Assembly (NCBI GenBank): GCA_963579025.1
Contig: CAUZFZ010000040.1
Location: forward strand, 3,703-67,702
Reading direction: 5' to 3'
DNA: 64,000 nucleotides
Source of the DNA: CAUZFZ01 sp963579025
Lineage (GTDB): Bacteria; Planctomycetota; Planctomycetia; Planctomycetales; Planctomycetaceae
Positions 37,235 through 44,978 of this stretch are shown piece by piece. Each line of letters starts with the position of its first letter. Positions within the stretch are counted from its first letter, which is position 1. Under the pieces are notes generated by a model. That model ran no database searches and had not been told where the DNA came from. It saw nothing but the letters and a program-made list of their open reading frames with translations. The translations under genes were made by a program, and so were the position numbers.

Positions 37235-37680
37235 TCTGGCACTCGGCTGTTGTGAGTGGCGAAGCCACACCAAAGTAGCCATCTCGCTCCGCCGAGATGA
37301 GCCGATCGCGGAAAAACGCATCGAGCCAGTTTCGCTCAGTCGTTTACGGCACGCTCCCGCAATGAGATGTTCCGGGAGATTCCCTGGCGTCTGGTCACGC
37401 CAGCTCATCTCGACGGAGCGAGATGGCTACTTTGTGTATAAACGACGGACGAGTCGTCCGTCCTGCAGGCCCTGCGAATCGCCTTGACTTGATGCGTACG
37501 GAGGCTCGCCTCGCCCGACCCCGGCGACGTTGAAACTGAGGCCTGACAGAGCACTCGAGTGATCTAACGAAAAGTCCGGGCACCCCGCGGCCTGAACCAG
37601 CCATTCCCCTCGAATGGTGGCCAGGTCGCGAAGTACCCGGAAGAGGCGACCTCACTCGCCAGTCTCGTCTTCCTGCGAAA
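37235..37680. other. Intergenic region between convergent genes, holding an inverted repeat
   Basis: No gene is supported in these 446 bases. The left half is the inverted repeat described at 37271-37434. The right half has GC-rich text (GGAGGCTCGCCTCGCCCGACC near 37500) of the repeat-like kind seen in other gaps of this window. Confidence 0.5.
37271..37434. repeat. Long inverted repeat between convergent genes
   Basis: Arms 37271-37302 and 37403-37434 (32 bases each) pair at 31 of 32 positions; the left arm begins CAAAGTAGCCATCTCGCTCC. About 100 bases separate them. The first part of the arm is shared exactly with 31753-31770. The location between two convergent stops (37234 and 37681) fits bidirectional termination or a non-autonomous mobile element. 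Confidence 0.8.
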
Positions 37681-40600
37681 TCAGCAGGCGTTCACTTCAT
37701 CCAGCAGAGCGTCAATGTGGACCGCTTCGCCGGCCTCGACACACAGGACATCCGCGAAGCCGTCCTGAGCGAAGAACTCGTCAACGCCGGCTCCGCCTTC
37801 CATGTAGTCCTCGCCATCGCCGCCGGTCAGCAGATCGTCGCCTGCGTCGCCGAAGATGCGATCACGACCGGCTCCACCATCGAGCACATCGTTGCCGTCT
37901 CCACCACGAATCACATCGTGGCCGTCGCCGCCCACAATCGTGTCGTCACCTTCACCACCGATCAGCGTGTTGTTGCCGGAGCCTCCGTTGAGGTAATCGT
38001 TACCCGGACCACCGTGCAGGAAATCGTTGCCCGCTCGGCCGAAGACCACATCGTCACCCTGCCCGGCATAAACCCGGTCGTTGCCACTACCGGCGTCGAT
38101 CGAGTCATTGCCGCGATTCAGGTTGCCAACACGTCGCAGGTAGTTGTCGGCCAGCACGCGGTCGGTGCCTGGCAACGGCGTCGCTGCCAGTGAGTTCGGT
38201 CCGTCTCCCAGAACCAGATCGTGTCCGGCTCCCGAGTTGATCCGATCGTTGCCGCCACCGCCGACGATGATGTCAGCTCCGCCGCGACCGGCGATGCGGT
38301 CGTTGCCAGCACCACCGAAGATCAGATCGTTGTCCGGAATCTCTGGATGCCTTTCCGGAACTTCGTGCGGATCGATCTCACCGACAACCAGGTCGGTCAG
38401 TTCCGCGTCGAGATCGGCCAGGTCCGTCGTCAGGTCAGCCGTCGAGATGACCACGGGATCAGTCGGCATCGGCTGGGGATCGGTCGGATCGTCGCGTCGC
38501 TGACGAGGTCCGCCGACCATCGTGTCGTGTCCGGCTCCGCCTTCCATGTAATCGTGTCCGGCTCCACCGTGCATGACATCGTTGCCACGTCCCTGCTGTG
38601 AGAGGTCTGAGAGAGCCCAGTCGAGTGCCGTCATCGGACGCGCGTCCGTCGGCAGGAAGCCGTCGCCGAACATCCAGTCGTTGCCCGTGCCACCGGCCAG
38701 CGAGTCATCGCCGTTGGCTCCGGCCATCGAATCGTCACCGGCTCCGCCGTACAGCGCGTCGTTTCCGTTACCGCCATACAGAGCGTCATTGCCACCCTGA
38801 CCCAGCACGACATCGTGGCCATTTCCGGCATGCACGCCGTCATTGCCGGCTCCGGCGAGGATCACGTCACGGCCGGCGCCGCCCCAGATCAGGTCGTTGC
38901 CCTCGTTCACGTGACTGAATCTCAGGATGTACTTGCGGACGTTCGTGCGATCACTCGGCAGGTTCTGCGGCAGACGGTTCGTGCCGTCGCCGAAGGCCCA
39001 GTCGTTACCGGAACCGGTGCGAATCTGATCGTCGCCGTCGCCACCGACCGCGATGTCATTTCCGACGCCTGTCCAGATGCGGTCATTACCAGCTCCGCCG
39101 AACACCAGATCGTTGTCTGTGACTTCCGGCCGTTCGGGCGGCAGCGGCTGTGGTTCGATTTCGCTGACGATCAAATCAGCCACCGCTGAGTCCACCACAT
39201 TCGCCGTCAGCACGACCCGCGGATCAGCGGGCTCAACATCCGACCGATCCGGGTCCGTCGGATCGGTCGGCCGCCGGCGTGGTCCCGAGACGATCGTGTC
39301 ATCGCCGCGTCCGCCTTCGATGAAGTCGTTGCCCGCTCCGCCGAAGATGACGTCATCGCCGCGACCCATCTGTGACAGGTCCGAGTTGACCCATTCGATC
39401 GGTGTCATCGGACGCGGTGTTTCGGACAGGAATCCGTCACCGAAGATCCAGTCGTCGCCCACGCCACCGGCCAGAGCATCGTTGCCGTTCGCTCCCGCCA
39501 TCGAATCGTTGCCGGCACCACCGTGCATCGAGTCGTTGCCTTCGCCGCCATACAGAGCGTCGTCGCCACTCTGACCGAGCACGATGTCGTCACCGGCTCC
39601 CGCATGCACGCCGTCATTGCCGGCTCCGGCCAGCACGATGTCGTTTCCACCGCCAGCCCAGACCAGATCATTACCTTTGTTCTGCTGGCTGAACCTCAGC
39701 ACGGCATGCCAGACTCTCGCAACATCCGTCGGCAAAGCGGTCGGCAGTGAATTCGGGCCGTCGCCCAGGACCAGATCGCCGCCGGCTCCCGTGTACAGGT
39801 GATCGTTGCCGCTGCCGCCAACCACAATGTCACCACCGGCGCCACTGTAGATCGTGTCGTCGCCCCGGCCGCCGAAGACCAGATCGTTGCCCTTGCCGGA
39901 CGCGATGAAGTCGTCGCCGGCTCCGCCTTCAATGTAGTCGTGGCCTTCGTTCAGGTTGCCAACGCGGACAACGTATTCTTTGAACGTGAGGTCAGCGTCG
40001 GTGATCGGAGTTTCGGCCAGGCTATTGGGGCCATCGCCCGTCGCGTAATCCGTGCCGGCTCCAAGATGCACCGTGTCGTTGCCCGATCCGCCGGCCACGC
40101 TGTCGTCTCCGGCCATGGCGAAGACTTTGTCATCTTCGCTGCCACCAAAGACCAGGTCGTTGCCAACTCCGGCGTAGACCGCGTCGGCTCCACCACCCGC
40201 TTCGATGTAGTTGTTGCCTTCGCCGATTTCAGCCAGACGCAGCAGCACGTTTTCAGCGCTGGCCGGCGGCATGAGTGCGGGGCTGGGCAGTTCGTTCAGG
40301 CTGTTCCCGAGAATCAGGTCCGCACCGGTGAGTCCATAAATCGCATCGTTCCCGTCACCGCCGACAATGATGTCCGCCGTGAAACCGCCATACAGCACGT
40401 CATCGCCTTTTCCACCGAGAATGATGTCGAGTCCGCCGGCGCCCAGAACCTGATCATCGCCGTTACCACCCTCAATCAGCTCGCCGACCGCTCCGCCAAT
40501 CAGTACGTCGTTGCCGTTTTCACCTTTGAGATGAGCGAACCCGAATCCGTTATGCACGATCGTGTCGGCTCCATTGCCGCCTTCGACGTCAACTGTGTCC

Positions 40601-41007
40601 GTCACTCCACCGTGGATGGTCACGGAATCGTCTCCACACAGCACATCGATGACGATCGTGTCGACCTGTGCGTCGGTCGCCGTGTAAGCCCAGGCTCCGT
40701 TGTCGTTGCTGATCGTGAAGACGATCTGTCCGATGGCCGTGTCGACGTTCACGGTGTCGGCGAGGTGAGTTCCCGTGAGTGTGGCTGTCCCGTTTGCGAC
40801 ATTGAATGTGGGTTCGGTGGTGAACTGGCACAGGTCCGTGTTGTCGATGGGAGCGACTTCCGCCAGCACGCCGCCAGCGGCTGACAGCAACGCACGTTCC
40901 TGTAGAACTTCCATTTGCAGTGGGCGAACCTGAGGTCGTCGGCGATTCTTCCGGGCTTTGCGAAACAGAGATTTTCGGCTGGGCTTGCGGTTTGACTTGC
41001 GGGACAT
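37681..41007 (-). CDS. Large RTX-type calcium-binding repeat protein with LEPR-xLL-like leader
   Basis: 1108 residues. The first 45 residues are very basic and end in PLQMEVLQERALLSA, resembling the LEPR-xLL leader of planctomycete surface proteins. Residues 45-150 form a beta-rich region. From about 150 to the end there are dozens of nonapeptides of the GGxGxDxxx kind (GGAGNDRI, GGEGNDSM), which build calcium-binding beta-rolls. Two long blocks repeat with a period of about 258 residues, separated by Pro/Asp-rich linkers (RRRPTDPTDPDRSDVEPADP). It is probably a secreted or surface adhesion or matrix protein. No protease or lipase domain was seen, and no type I secretion genes are nearby. AGGAGG stands 9 bases before the ATG. 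Confidence 0.85.
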   Translation of the reverse strand: MSRKSNRKPSRKSLFRKARKNRRRPQVRPLQMEVLQERALLSAAGGVLAEVAPIDNTDLCQFTTEPTFNVANGTATLTGTHLADTVNVDTAIGQIVFTISNDNGAWAYTATDAQVDTIVIDVLCGDDSVTIHGGVTDTVDVEGGNGADTIVHNGFGFAHLKGENGNDVLIGGAVGELIEGGNGDDQVLGAGGLDIILGGKGDDVLYGGFTADIIVGGDGNDAIYGLTGADLILGNSLNELPSPALMPPASAENVLLRLAEIGEGNNYIEAGGGADAVYAGVGNDLVFGGSEDDKVFAMAGDDSVAGGSGNDTVHLGAGTDYATGDGPNSLAETPITDADLTFKEYVVRVGNLNEGHDYIEGGAGDDFIASGKGNDLVFGGRGDDTIYSGAGGDIVVGGSGNDHLYTGAGGDLVLGDGPNSLPTALPTDVARVWHAVLRFSQQNKGNDLVWAGGGNDIVLAGAGNDGVHAGAGDDIVLGQSGDDALYGGEGNDSMHGGAGNDSMAGANGNDALAGGVGDDWIFGDGFLSETPRPMTPIEWVNSDLSQMGRGDDVIFGGAGNDFIEGGRGDDTIVSGPRRRPTDPTDPDRSDVEPADPRVVLTANVVDSAVADLIVSEIEPQPLPPERPEVTDNDLVFGGAGNDRIWTGVGNDIAVGGDGDDQIRTGSGNDWAFGDGTNRLPQNLPSDRTNVRKYILRFSHVNEGNDLIWGGAGRDVILAGAGNDGVHAGNGHDVVLGQGGNDALYGGNGNDALYGGAGDDSMAGANGDDSLAGGTGNDWMFGDGFLPTDARPMTALDWALSDLSQQGRGNDVMHGGAGHDYMEGGAGHDTMVGGPRQRRDDPTDPQPMPTDPVVISTADLTTDLADLDAELTDLVVGEIDPHEVPERHPEIPDNDLIFGGAGNDRIAGRGGADIIVGGGGNDRINSGAGHDLVLGDGPNSLAATPLPGTDRVLADNYLRRVGNLNRGNDSIDAGSGNDRVYAGQGDDVVFGRAGNDFLHGGPGNDYLNGGSGNNTLIGGEGDDTIVGGDGHDVIRGGDGNDVLDGGAGRDRIFGDAGDDLLTGGDGEDYMEGGAGVDEFFAQDGFADVLCVEAGEAVHIDALLDEVNAC

Positions 41008-41448
41008 GATTCATCGCCTCCTCGAGATGTGATGTGGTGGGCTGCCGTGGAGTCACGAAAGGGAGCAACCCGAACGAGGAGACGGTTAAGGCACGAACGG
41101 TGCCAATCACCGGCAGGAATCCAGATGTCTTACATAAGTGACTATCTAGACTAAGGTTAGAGCGTATTCCGTCTGTTTACTGAGATTGCGAATCTCTAGG
41201 AGCGCCTTGAAATGGGACAGATTCTGATTGCACGATGCGCCTTGTGACAGGACACTCGTGACCTGTTCTGGTCCGACGCCCGTGAAAGGCTATCGTGCTG
41301 GAAGTTCGTTTCAGGGTCACTGTTTGAGCCATCGCGGCCTCTGCGACCTTCTGTTCCTGATTGTCTGAACAGAAGATTGCATAAGGACGCGAAGCGCAGC
41401 CTGTTTTCGGGTTACGGTCAGGCAGCGTCCGGGTGCCGGAGATGTGTC
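41008..41448. other. Divergent promoter region of RTX gene and sigma-54 activator
   Basis: This gap of 441 bases separates the starts of two divergent genes. The part around 41120-41160 (TTACATAAGTGACTATCTAG) is notably AT-rich for this genome and is the best promoter candidate, but I could not assign boxes to either strand. I searched by eye for a TGGCAC-N5-TTGC sigma-54 site and did not find one. Confidence 0.45.
41182..41196. promoter_or_regulatory. Short palindrome, possible operator
   Basis: GAGATT-GCG-AATCTC is a perfect 6-base inverted repeat with a 3-base centre in the divergent gap upstream of the activator gene and the RTX gene. Its size fits a dimeric regulator site, but a palindrome of this length can occur by chance. 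Confidence 0.25.
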
Positions 41449-43341
41449 GTGTCGTATGCTCTTGTCCAGCTCAACGGGATCACACCGGGAACCAGCATCG
41501 AACTGGATCCGGAGGGCCCGCCGGTCACGATTGGGCGAGATCCGCAGCGGGAGTTTCCGGTCGACGATCATTTGTGTTCCCGGCTGCACTGTCGGCTGTG
41601 GTTCGACGGGAGCGGTTGGCGAGTGGAAGATTGTGGCAGCCGGAACGGCACCTATGTGAACTCGCGGCAGATCGACGTCGCGCTGCTGCATCCGGGCGAT
41701 GCGATTCGGATTGGTGACCGGCTGATGGTGTTCATCGAGCAGGGTGAGAAGCTCGCCGGCTCGGGCTGGCAGCCGGCTCTGATGGAGTCGACGACCTTTC
41801 TGGCTCGCGTGCCGAGTGCCGAACAGAAGGACGCCGTCGTCGGTCAGCTCAAGGGAACCGGCAATCCGGACTCGGTCCGTAACGCGGCGATTCTGTGTCG
41901 ACTGGCTGGTGAGCTGCACGAAAAAGACAGCGTGTCTGCCATCGTGACGCTCGTCGTGAAAGCCCTGAAAGCTGGAACACACGCAAACGCGATCGTTGTC
42001 TGGCTGAAGAGCCACAACGGGCGTCTCAAGCGTTACGGCGCAGAGCTGAATGACCCGCCCGAATCGCCTTCGGCGCTGGCAACGCTGGCCATGGATCAGG
42101 AGGACGCTTTGCTGGTCTCGCAGCCGGAAGACGAGGCAGCGGGTGTCAGCCTGGAATCAACGGTGATTGACGGCGAGACCCCAACCTCGGCGATCTGTGT
42201 CCCGATCCCGTTGCGGTCGGGCTGTCGCGGCGCGATTGAGTGCCTGCGCACGAACCCGGCCGACCCGTTAACGACCTCGAATCTTGAACTGTGTATCGCG
42301 GTGGCCCGGCAGACTGGTCTGGCGGTCGAGAATCTGGAGTACCGTGAACAGCTCGAACAGGCCAACGTACAGCTTCGCCGCGAGATCGTTGGCCGCTCAC
42401 GCATCGTTGGCGAGAGTGAGCCGATCCGAAAACTGCTCGACATGATCTCGCGCGTGTCGGCGACTCAGTCGACGGTGTTGATCTGTGGAGAAAGTGGTAC
42501 GGGCAAGGAACTCGTCGCACGCATGATTCACGACTCCAGCGATCGTTCCAGTGGTCCGTACGTCGCCGTGAACTGCGCCGCCTTCAATGAAGCGCTGCTC
42601 GAAAGCGAGCTGTTCGGGCACGAGAAAGGCGCGTTTACCGGAGCCGATCGACGCCACAGCGGGCAGTTTGAGCGAGCGCATCGCGGAACGATCTTCCTCG
42701 ACGAAATCGGTGAAATGAGCCTCGCGTGCCAGGCCAAGCTGCTGCGTCTGCTCGAGGGACATCCGTTTGAGCGACTTGGCGGGACCGAACCGGTCAAGGT
42801 CGACGTCCGCATTGTCGCGGCCACGCATCGCCATCTGCCAGATCGCGTCGAGGCCGGAAACTTTCGCGAGGACCTGTACTTCCGACTGCGCGTCATCGAG
42901 TTGCCCGTTCCTCCGTTACGTGAACGCGGTGACGACATCGTGCTGCTTGCAGAGCATCTGCTGGAGCACTTCCGCCATCAGACCGGCCGCGGACCGCTGC
43001 GTCTATCAAATCAGGCGGTCGTCGCGCTGAAGTCTCATCACTGGCCCGGCAATGTCCGCGAGCTGAAGAACGCAATCGAACGGGCCACTGTGCTGGGAGC
43101 CGGCGATGAGGTGCTGCCAGAAGACCTGGGGCTTGCGGACGGGCCCCGTGGACCGTCGTCATCAGAAGCTGACGACCCGCCGCAGAAACCCGAGCCTATT
43201 TCGCTCCTCGATGCCGAGCTACAGCACATCCAGCGCGTCCTTGAGCAGTGCGGCGGCAATAAGGCGAAGGCCTGCCGCGTACTCGGAATCGGCCGCGGAA
43301 CGCTCTACAAAAAGCTGAAAGAGATCGAAGACCGTTCGTAG
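41449..43341 (+). CDS. Sigma-54-dependent activator with FHA and GAF domains
   Basis: 630 residues from GTG 41449 (CGGAGA 7 bases upstream); a TTG at 41377 is a weaker alternative. Residues about 20-95 are an FHA domain (PVTIGRDPQREFPVDDHLCS; CGSRNGTYVN) in place of a receiver. Residues about 150-300 look like a GAF domain. The AAA+ domain has Walker A GESGTGKE near 346, the sigma-54-contacting GAFTGAD near 394 and Walker B GTIFLDEIGEMS. A Fis-type helix-turn-helix closes the protein (GGNKAKACRVLGIGRGTLYK). It should activate sigma-54 promoters in response to phosphothreonine signalling or a ligand. Targets are unknown. Confidence 0.93.
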   Translation: MSYALVQLNGITPGTSIELDPEGPPVTIGRDPQREFPVDDHLCSRLHCRLWFDGSGWRVEDCGSRNGTYVNSRQIDVALLHPGDAIRIGDRLMVFIEQGEKLAGSGWQPALMESTTFLARVPSAEQKDAVVGQLKGTGNPDSVRNAAILCRLAGELHEKDSVSAIVTLVVKALKAGTHANAIVVWLKSHNGRLKRYGAELNDPPESPSALATLAMDQEDALLVSQPEDEAAGVSLESTVIDGETPTSAICVPIPLRSGCRGAIECLRTNPADPLTTSNLELCIAVARQTGLAVENLEYREQLEQANVQLRREIVGRSRIVGESEPIRKLLDMISRVSATQSTVLICGESGTGKELVARMIHDSSDRSSGPYVAVNCAAFNEALLESELFGHEKGAFTGADRRHSGQFERAHRGTIFLDEIGEMSLACQAKLLRLLEGHPFERLGGTEPVKVDVRIVAATHRHLPDRVEAGNFREDLYFRLRVIELPVPPLRERGDDIVLLAEHLLEHFRHQTGRGPLRLSNQAVVALKSHHWPGNVRELKNAIERATVLGAGDEVLPEDLGLADGPRGPSSSEADDPPQKPEPISLLDAELQHIQRVLEQCGGNKAKACRVLGIGRGTLYKKLKEIEDRS

Positions 43342-43495
43342 TAACCGCATTCATGCGGTTCGATGGCCAGCGTTCGTAGTAACCGCATTCATGCGGTTCT
43401 ATGGCCAGCAAGCCTCGGTCACTCCCGAGCCGCCCAGGCGATGGCCTGCGGAATTCAAGACCGCGTGCGACCGCACAAGTGCGGTTACTACGAAC
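43333..43495. repeat. Tandem 38-base repeat with an inverted partial copy
   Basis: Units 43333-43370 and 43371-43408 are head-to-tail and differ at one base; each holds the small hairpin ACCGCATTCATGCGGT. A partial copy in opposite orientation lies at 43469-43495 (GACCGCACAAGTGCGGTTAC onward), so the ends of the block form an inverted repeat. The first unit covers the stop codon of the activator gene (43339-43341). This appears to be a small repetitive element rather than a CRISPR array. Confidence 0.7.
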
Positions 43496-43920
43496 ACCAC
43501 CGATAAACAAAACGAGCCGGCGGGGTTAAGCGCTTCCCCGCCGGCTCGTTCCGTTCGCTCAAGCAATTGGCCCGCACAGCTTGAAGCATCGCAGGCTCAC
43601 ACCTGCGTATCCGAACGGCAGGCCAATCCTTGCCTGCCATCACCCGAGGACCCTCAAAGAGCCCTCAGGGGATTCTCAAAAATCAAACCAGCAACCCGCC
43701 GCCGACACCACTCGAACGACGGGTTGCCGAGCCCGCAAATCAACTGTCAGGTTGCCAGACTTCGAGCCGTCGTTCAAGACCTTTTTCTCCAAATACCGCA
43801 ATCTGCCTGATCATCTCCTGCTCCGCCTGTTTTCGAGGCAGTGAAATTCTGAATCCAACTCGGTACAAACGGGCCTTCGCAGCACCTTGCAACTGACGCA
43901 CGTCAATCAGGGAATCACGA
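43342..43920. other. Intergenic region rich in repeats and hairpins
   Basis: No gene is supported. It holds the tandem repeats at its start, the strong hairpin at 43511-43550 and a short CGCAGG-CTCACA-CCTGCG palindrome at 43590-43607. Open frames over 43391-43896 give Arg/Ser/Pro-rich translations without any family likeness. Confidence 0.5.
43511..43550 (+). terminator. Strong hairpin, probable terminator of the sigma-54 activator
   Basis: AACGAGCCGGCGGGG pairs perfectly with CCCCGCCGGCTCGTT across a 10-base loop. There is no long T run after it, so intrinsic termination is likely but not certain. It is placed about 170 bases after the stop codon. Confidence 0.5.
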
Positions 43921-44835
43921 ATGAGCCCACTACGAATCATGAGCACATTGGTCGTCTCGATGCTGTTTGCGTCGGCCGCGCATGCACAGAGTCTGCTGCT
44001 CGTCAGTGCATCGTACGGAAAGAACGTCATCGCTCTGTGCGAACGGGACGGCACGGTTCTCTGGAAGTTCAAGACTCTGGGCGGCACGCGAGGTCATGCC
44101 GGCCATCACGAAGTGCAGATGCTCGACAACGGTAACATTCTGTTCCACGACGACTGGAACACGGTCAAGGAGATGAAACTCGATGGCAAAGTCGTATGGA
44201 GTTACAAGAGCTCGAACGTCCATGCGTTTACCCGACTTGCCGATGGAAACACGATGATCGCGGAATCCGGAACTGGTCGAATCATCGTCGTAGACCAGGA
44301 CGAGAAACTCGTCAGCGAAACGCCGCTTGGTAAAGACGGACGCGGCAGCACGCGGCAGGCAGAGGTTCTCGACAATGGCAACTATCTCGTCTGCGCCGAA
44401 CGTCCCGGCACGGTCACGGAATACAATCCCAAAGGCGAAATCGTGTGGGAGTACAAGATCAACACACGCGTGTATGGAGCGATCCGCCTGAAGAACGGCA
44501 ATACACTGATCTGTTCTGGATCAGGCAATTCGGTCGTCGAAGTATCGCCAGAAAAGAAGGTCGTCTGGGAAATTAAGAGCAAGGTGCCGGACACGGATAT
44601 CACGCTCAAATGGACGGCCTGTTTGAAGGAACTCCCAAACGGTCACTTGCTGATCGGCAACTGCCACGCAGGCTCCGACAGCCCACAGGTGTTTGAACTC
44701 GACAAGGATCGAAAGGTCGTCTGGGAATTCAACGAGTACGAACTCGTCGGAAACGGACTGGCGTGCTGGGATTATCTCGACGCAGATCAATCCGCCAGGG
44801 TGCGCAAGAGTGTTGCGGCGCTTTCCACGAAGTAG
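43921..44835 (+). CDS. Exported beta-propeller protein (PQQ-like/NHL-type repeats)
   Basis: 304 residues with a signal peptide cleaved near AAHAQS. Repeats of about 40-50 residues carry an xNGNxLI core: DNGNILFHDD, ADGNTMIAES, DNGNYLVCAE, KNGNTLICSG and PNGHLLIGNC. Each is followed by a VVWEYK-like strand, as in blades of PQQ-like or arylsulfotransferase-like propellers. It is probably a periplasmic or extracellular binding protein. No catalytic residues can be assigned. The next gene also encodes a PQQ-like propeller. Confidence 0.75.
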   Translation: MSPLRIMSTLVVSMLFASAAHAQSLLLVSASYGKNVIALCERDGTVLWKFKTLGGTRGHAGHHEVQMLDNGNILFHDDWNTVKEMKLDGKVVWSYKSSNVHAFTRLADGNTMIAESGTGRIIVVDQDEKLVSETPLGKDGRGSTRQAEVLDNGNYLVCAERPGTVTEYNPKGEIVWEYKINTRVYGAIRLKNGNTLICSGSGNSVVEVSPEKKVVWEIKSKVPDTDITLKWTACLKELPNGHLLIGNCHAGSDSPQVFELDKDRKVVWEFNEYELVGNGLACWDYLDADQSARVRKSVAALSTK

Positions 44836-44870
44836 TCAGCATTCACGACTGTTTGGACACGGAAACCTGA

Positions 44871-44940
44871 TACAAGCCCGAAGCGCCAGCGAGTGAATTT
44901 CTGGCAAACGTCGTTCACTCGCTGGCGCTTCGGGCTTGTA
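44871..44940. repeat. Perfect 27-base inverted repeat
   Basis: Arms 44871-44897 (TACAAGCCCGAAGCGCCAGC onward) and 44914-44940 are perfectly complementary with a 16-base spacer. It sits between two same-strand genes, 35 bases after one stop and 38 bases before the next start, so it may terminate the first transcript or form part of the leader of the second. Confidence 0.85.
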
Positions 44941-44978
44941 GGCGTTTCGATCTCTAGACCGAACGACGGAATGGCATC

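Noticed and set aside
37717..40884. Several plus-strand open frames opposite the RTX gene
   Set aside because: They are the complement of GGxGxD repeats and show only low-complexity Val/Ala/Ile/Ser text; the minus strand has a ribosome-binding site and a recognisable leader.
41008..41448. A sigma-54 promoter for the RTX gene
   Set aside because: Scanning by eye for a -24/-12 GG-N10-GC element on the minus strand found no convincing match.
43333..43408. Two direct repeats considered as a CRISPR array
   Set aside because: The units abut with no spacers, there are only two, and no cas gene is present.
43391..43896. Overlapping plus-strand open frames in the intergenic gap
   Set aside because: The translations begin inside repeats, are Arg/Ser/Pro-rich and have no ribosome-binding site or family likeness.
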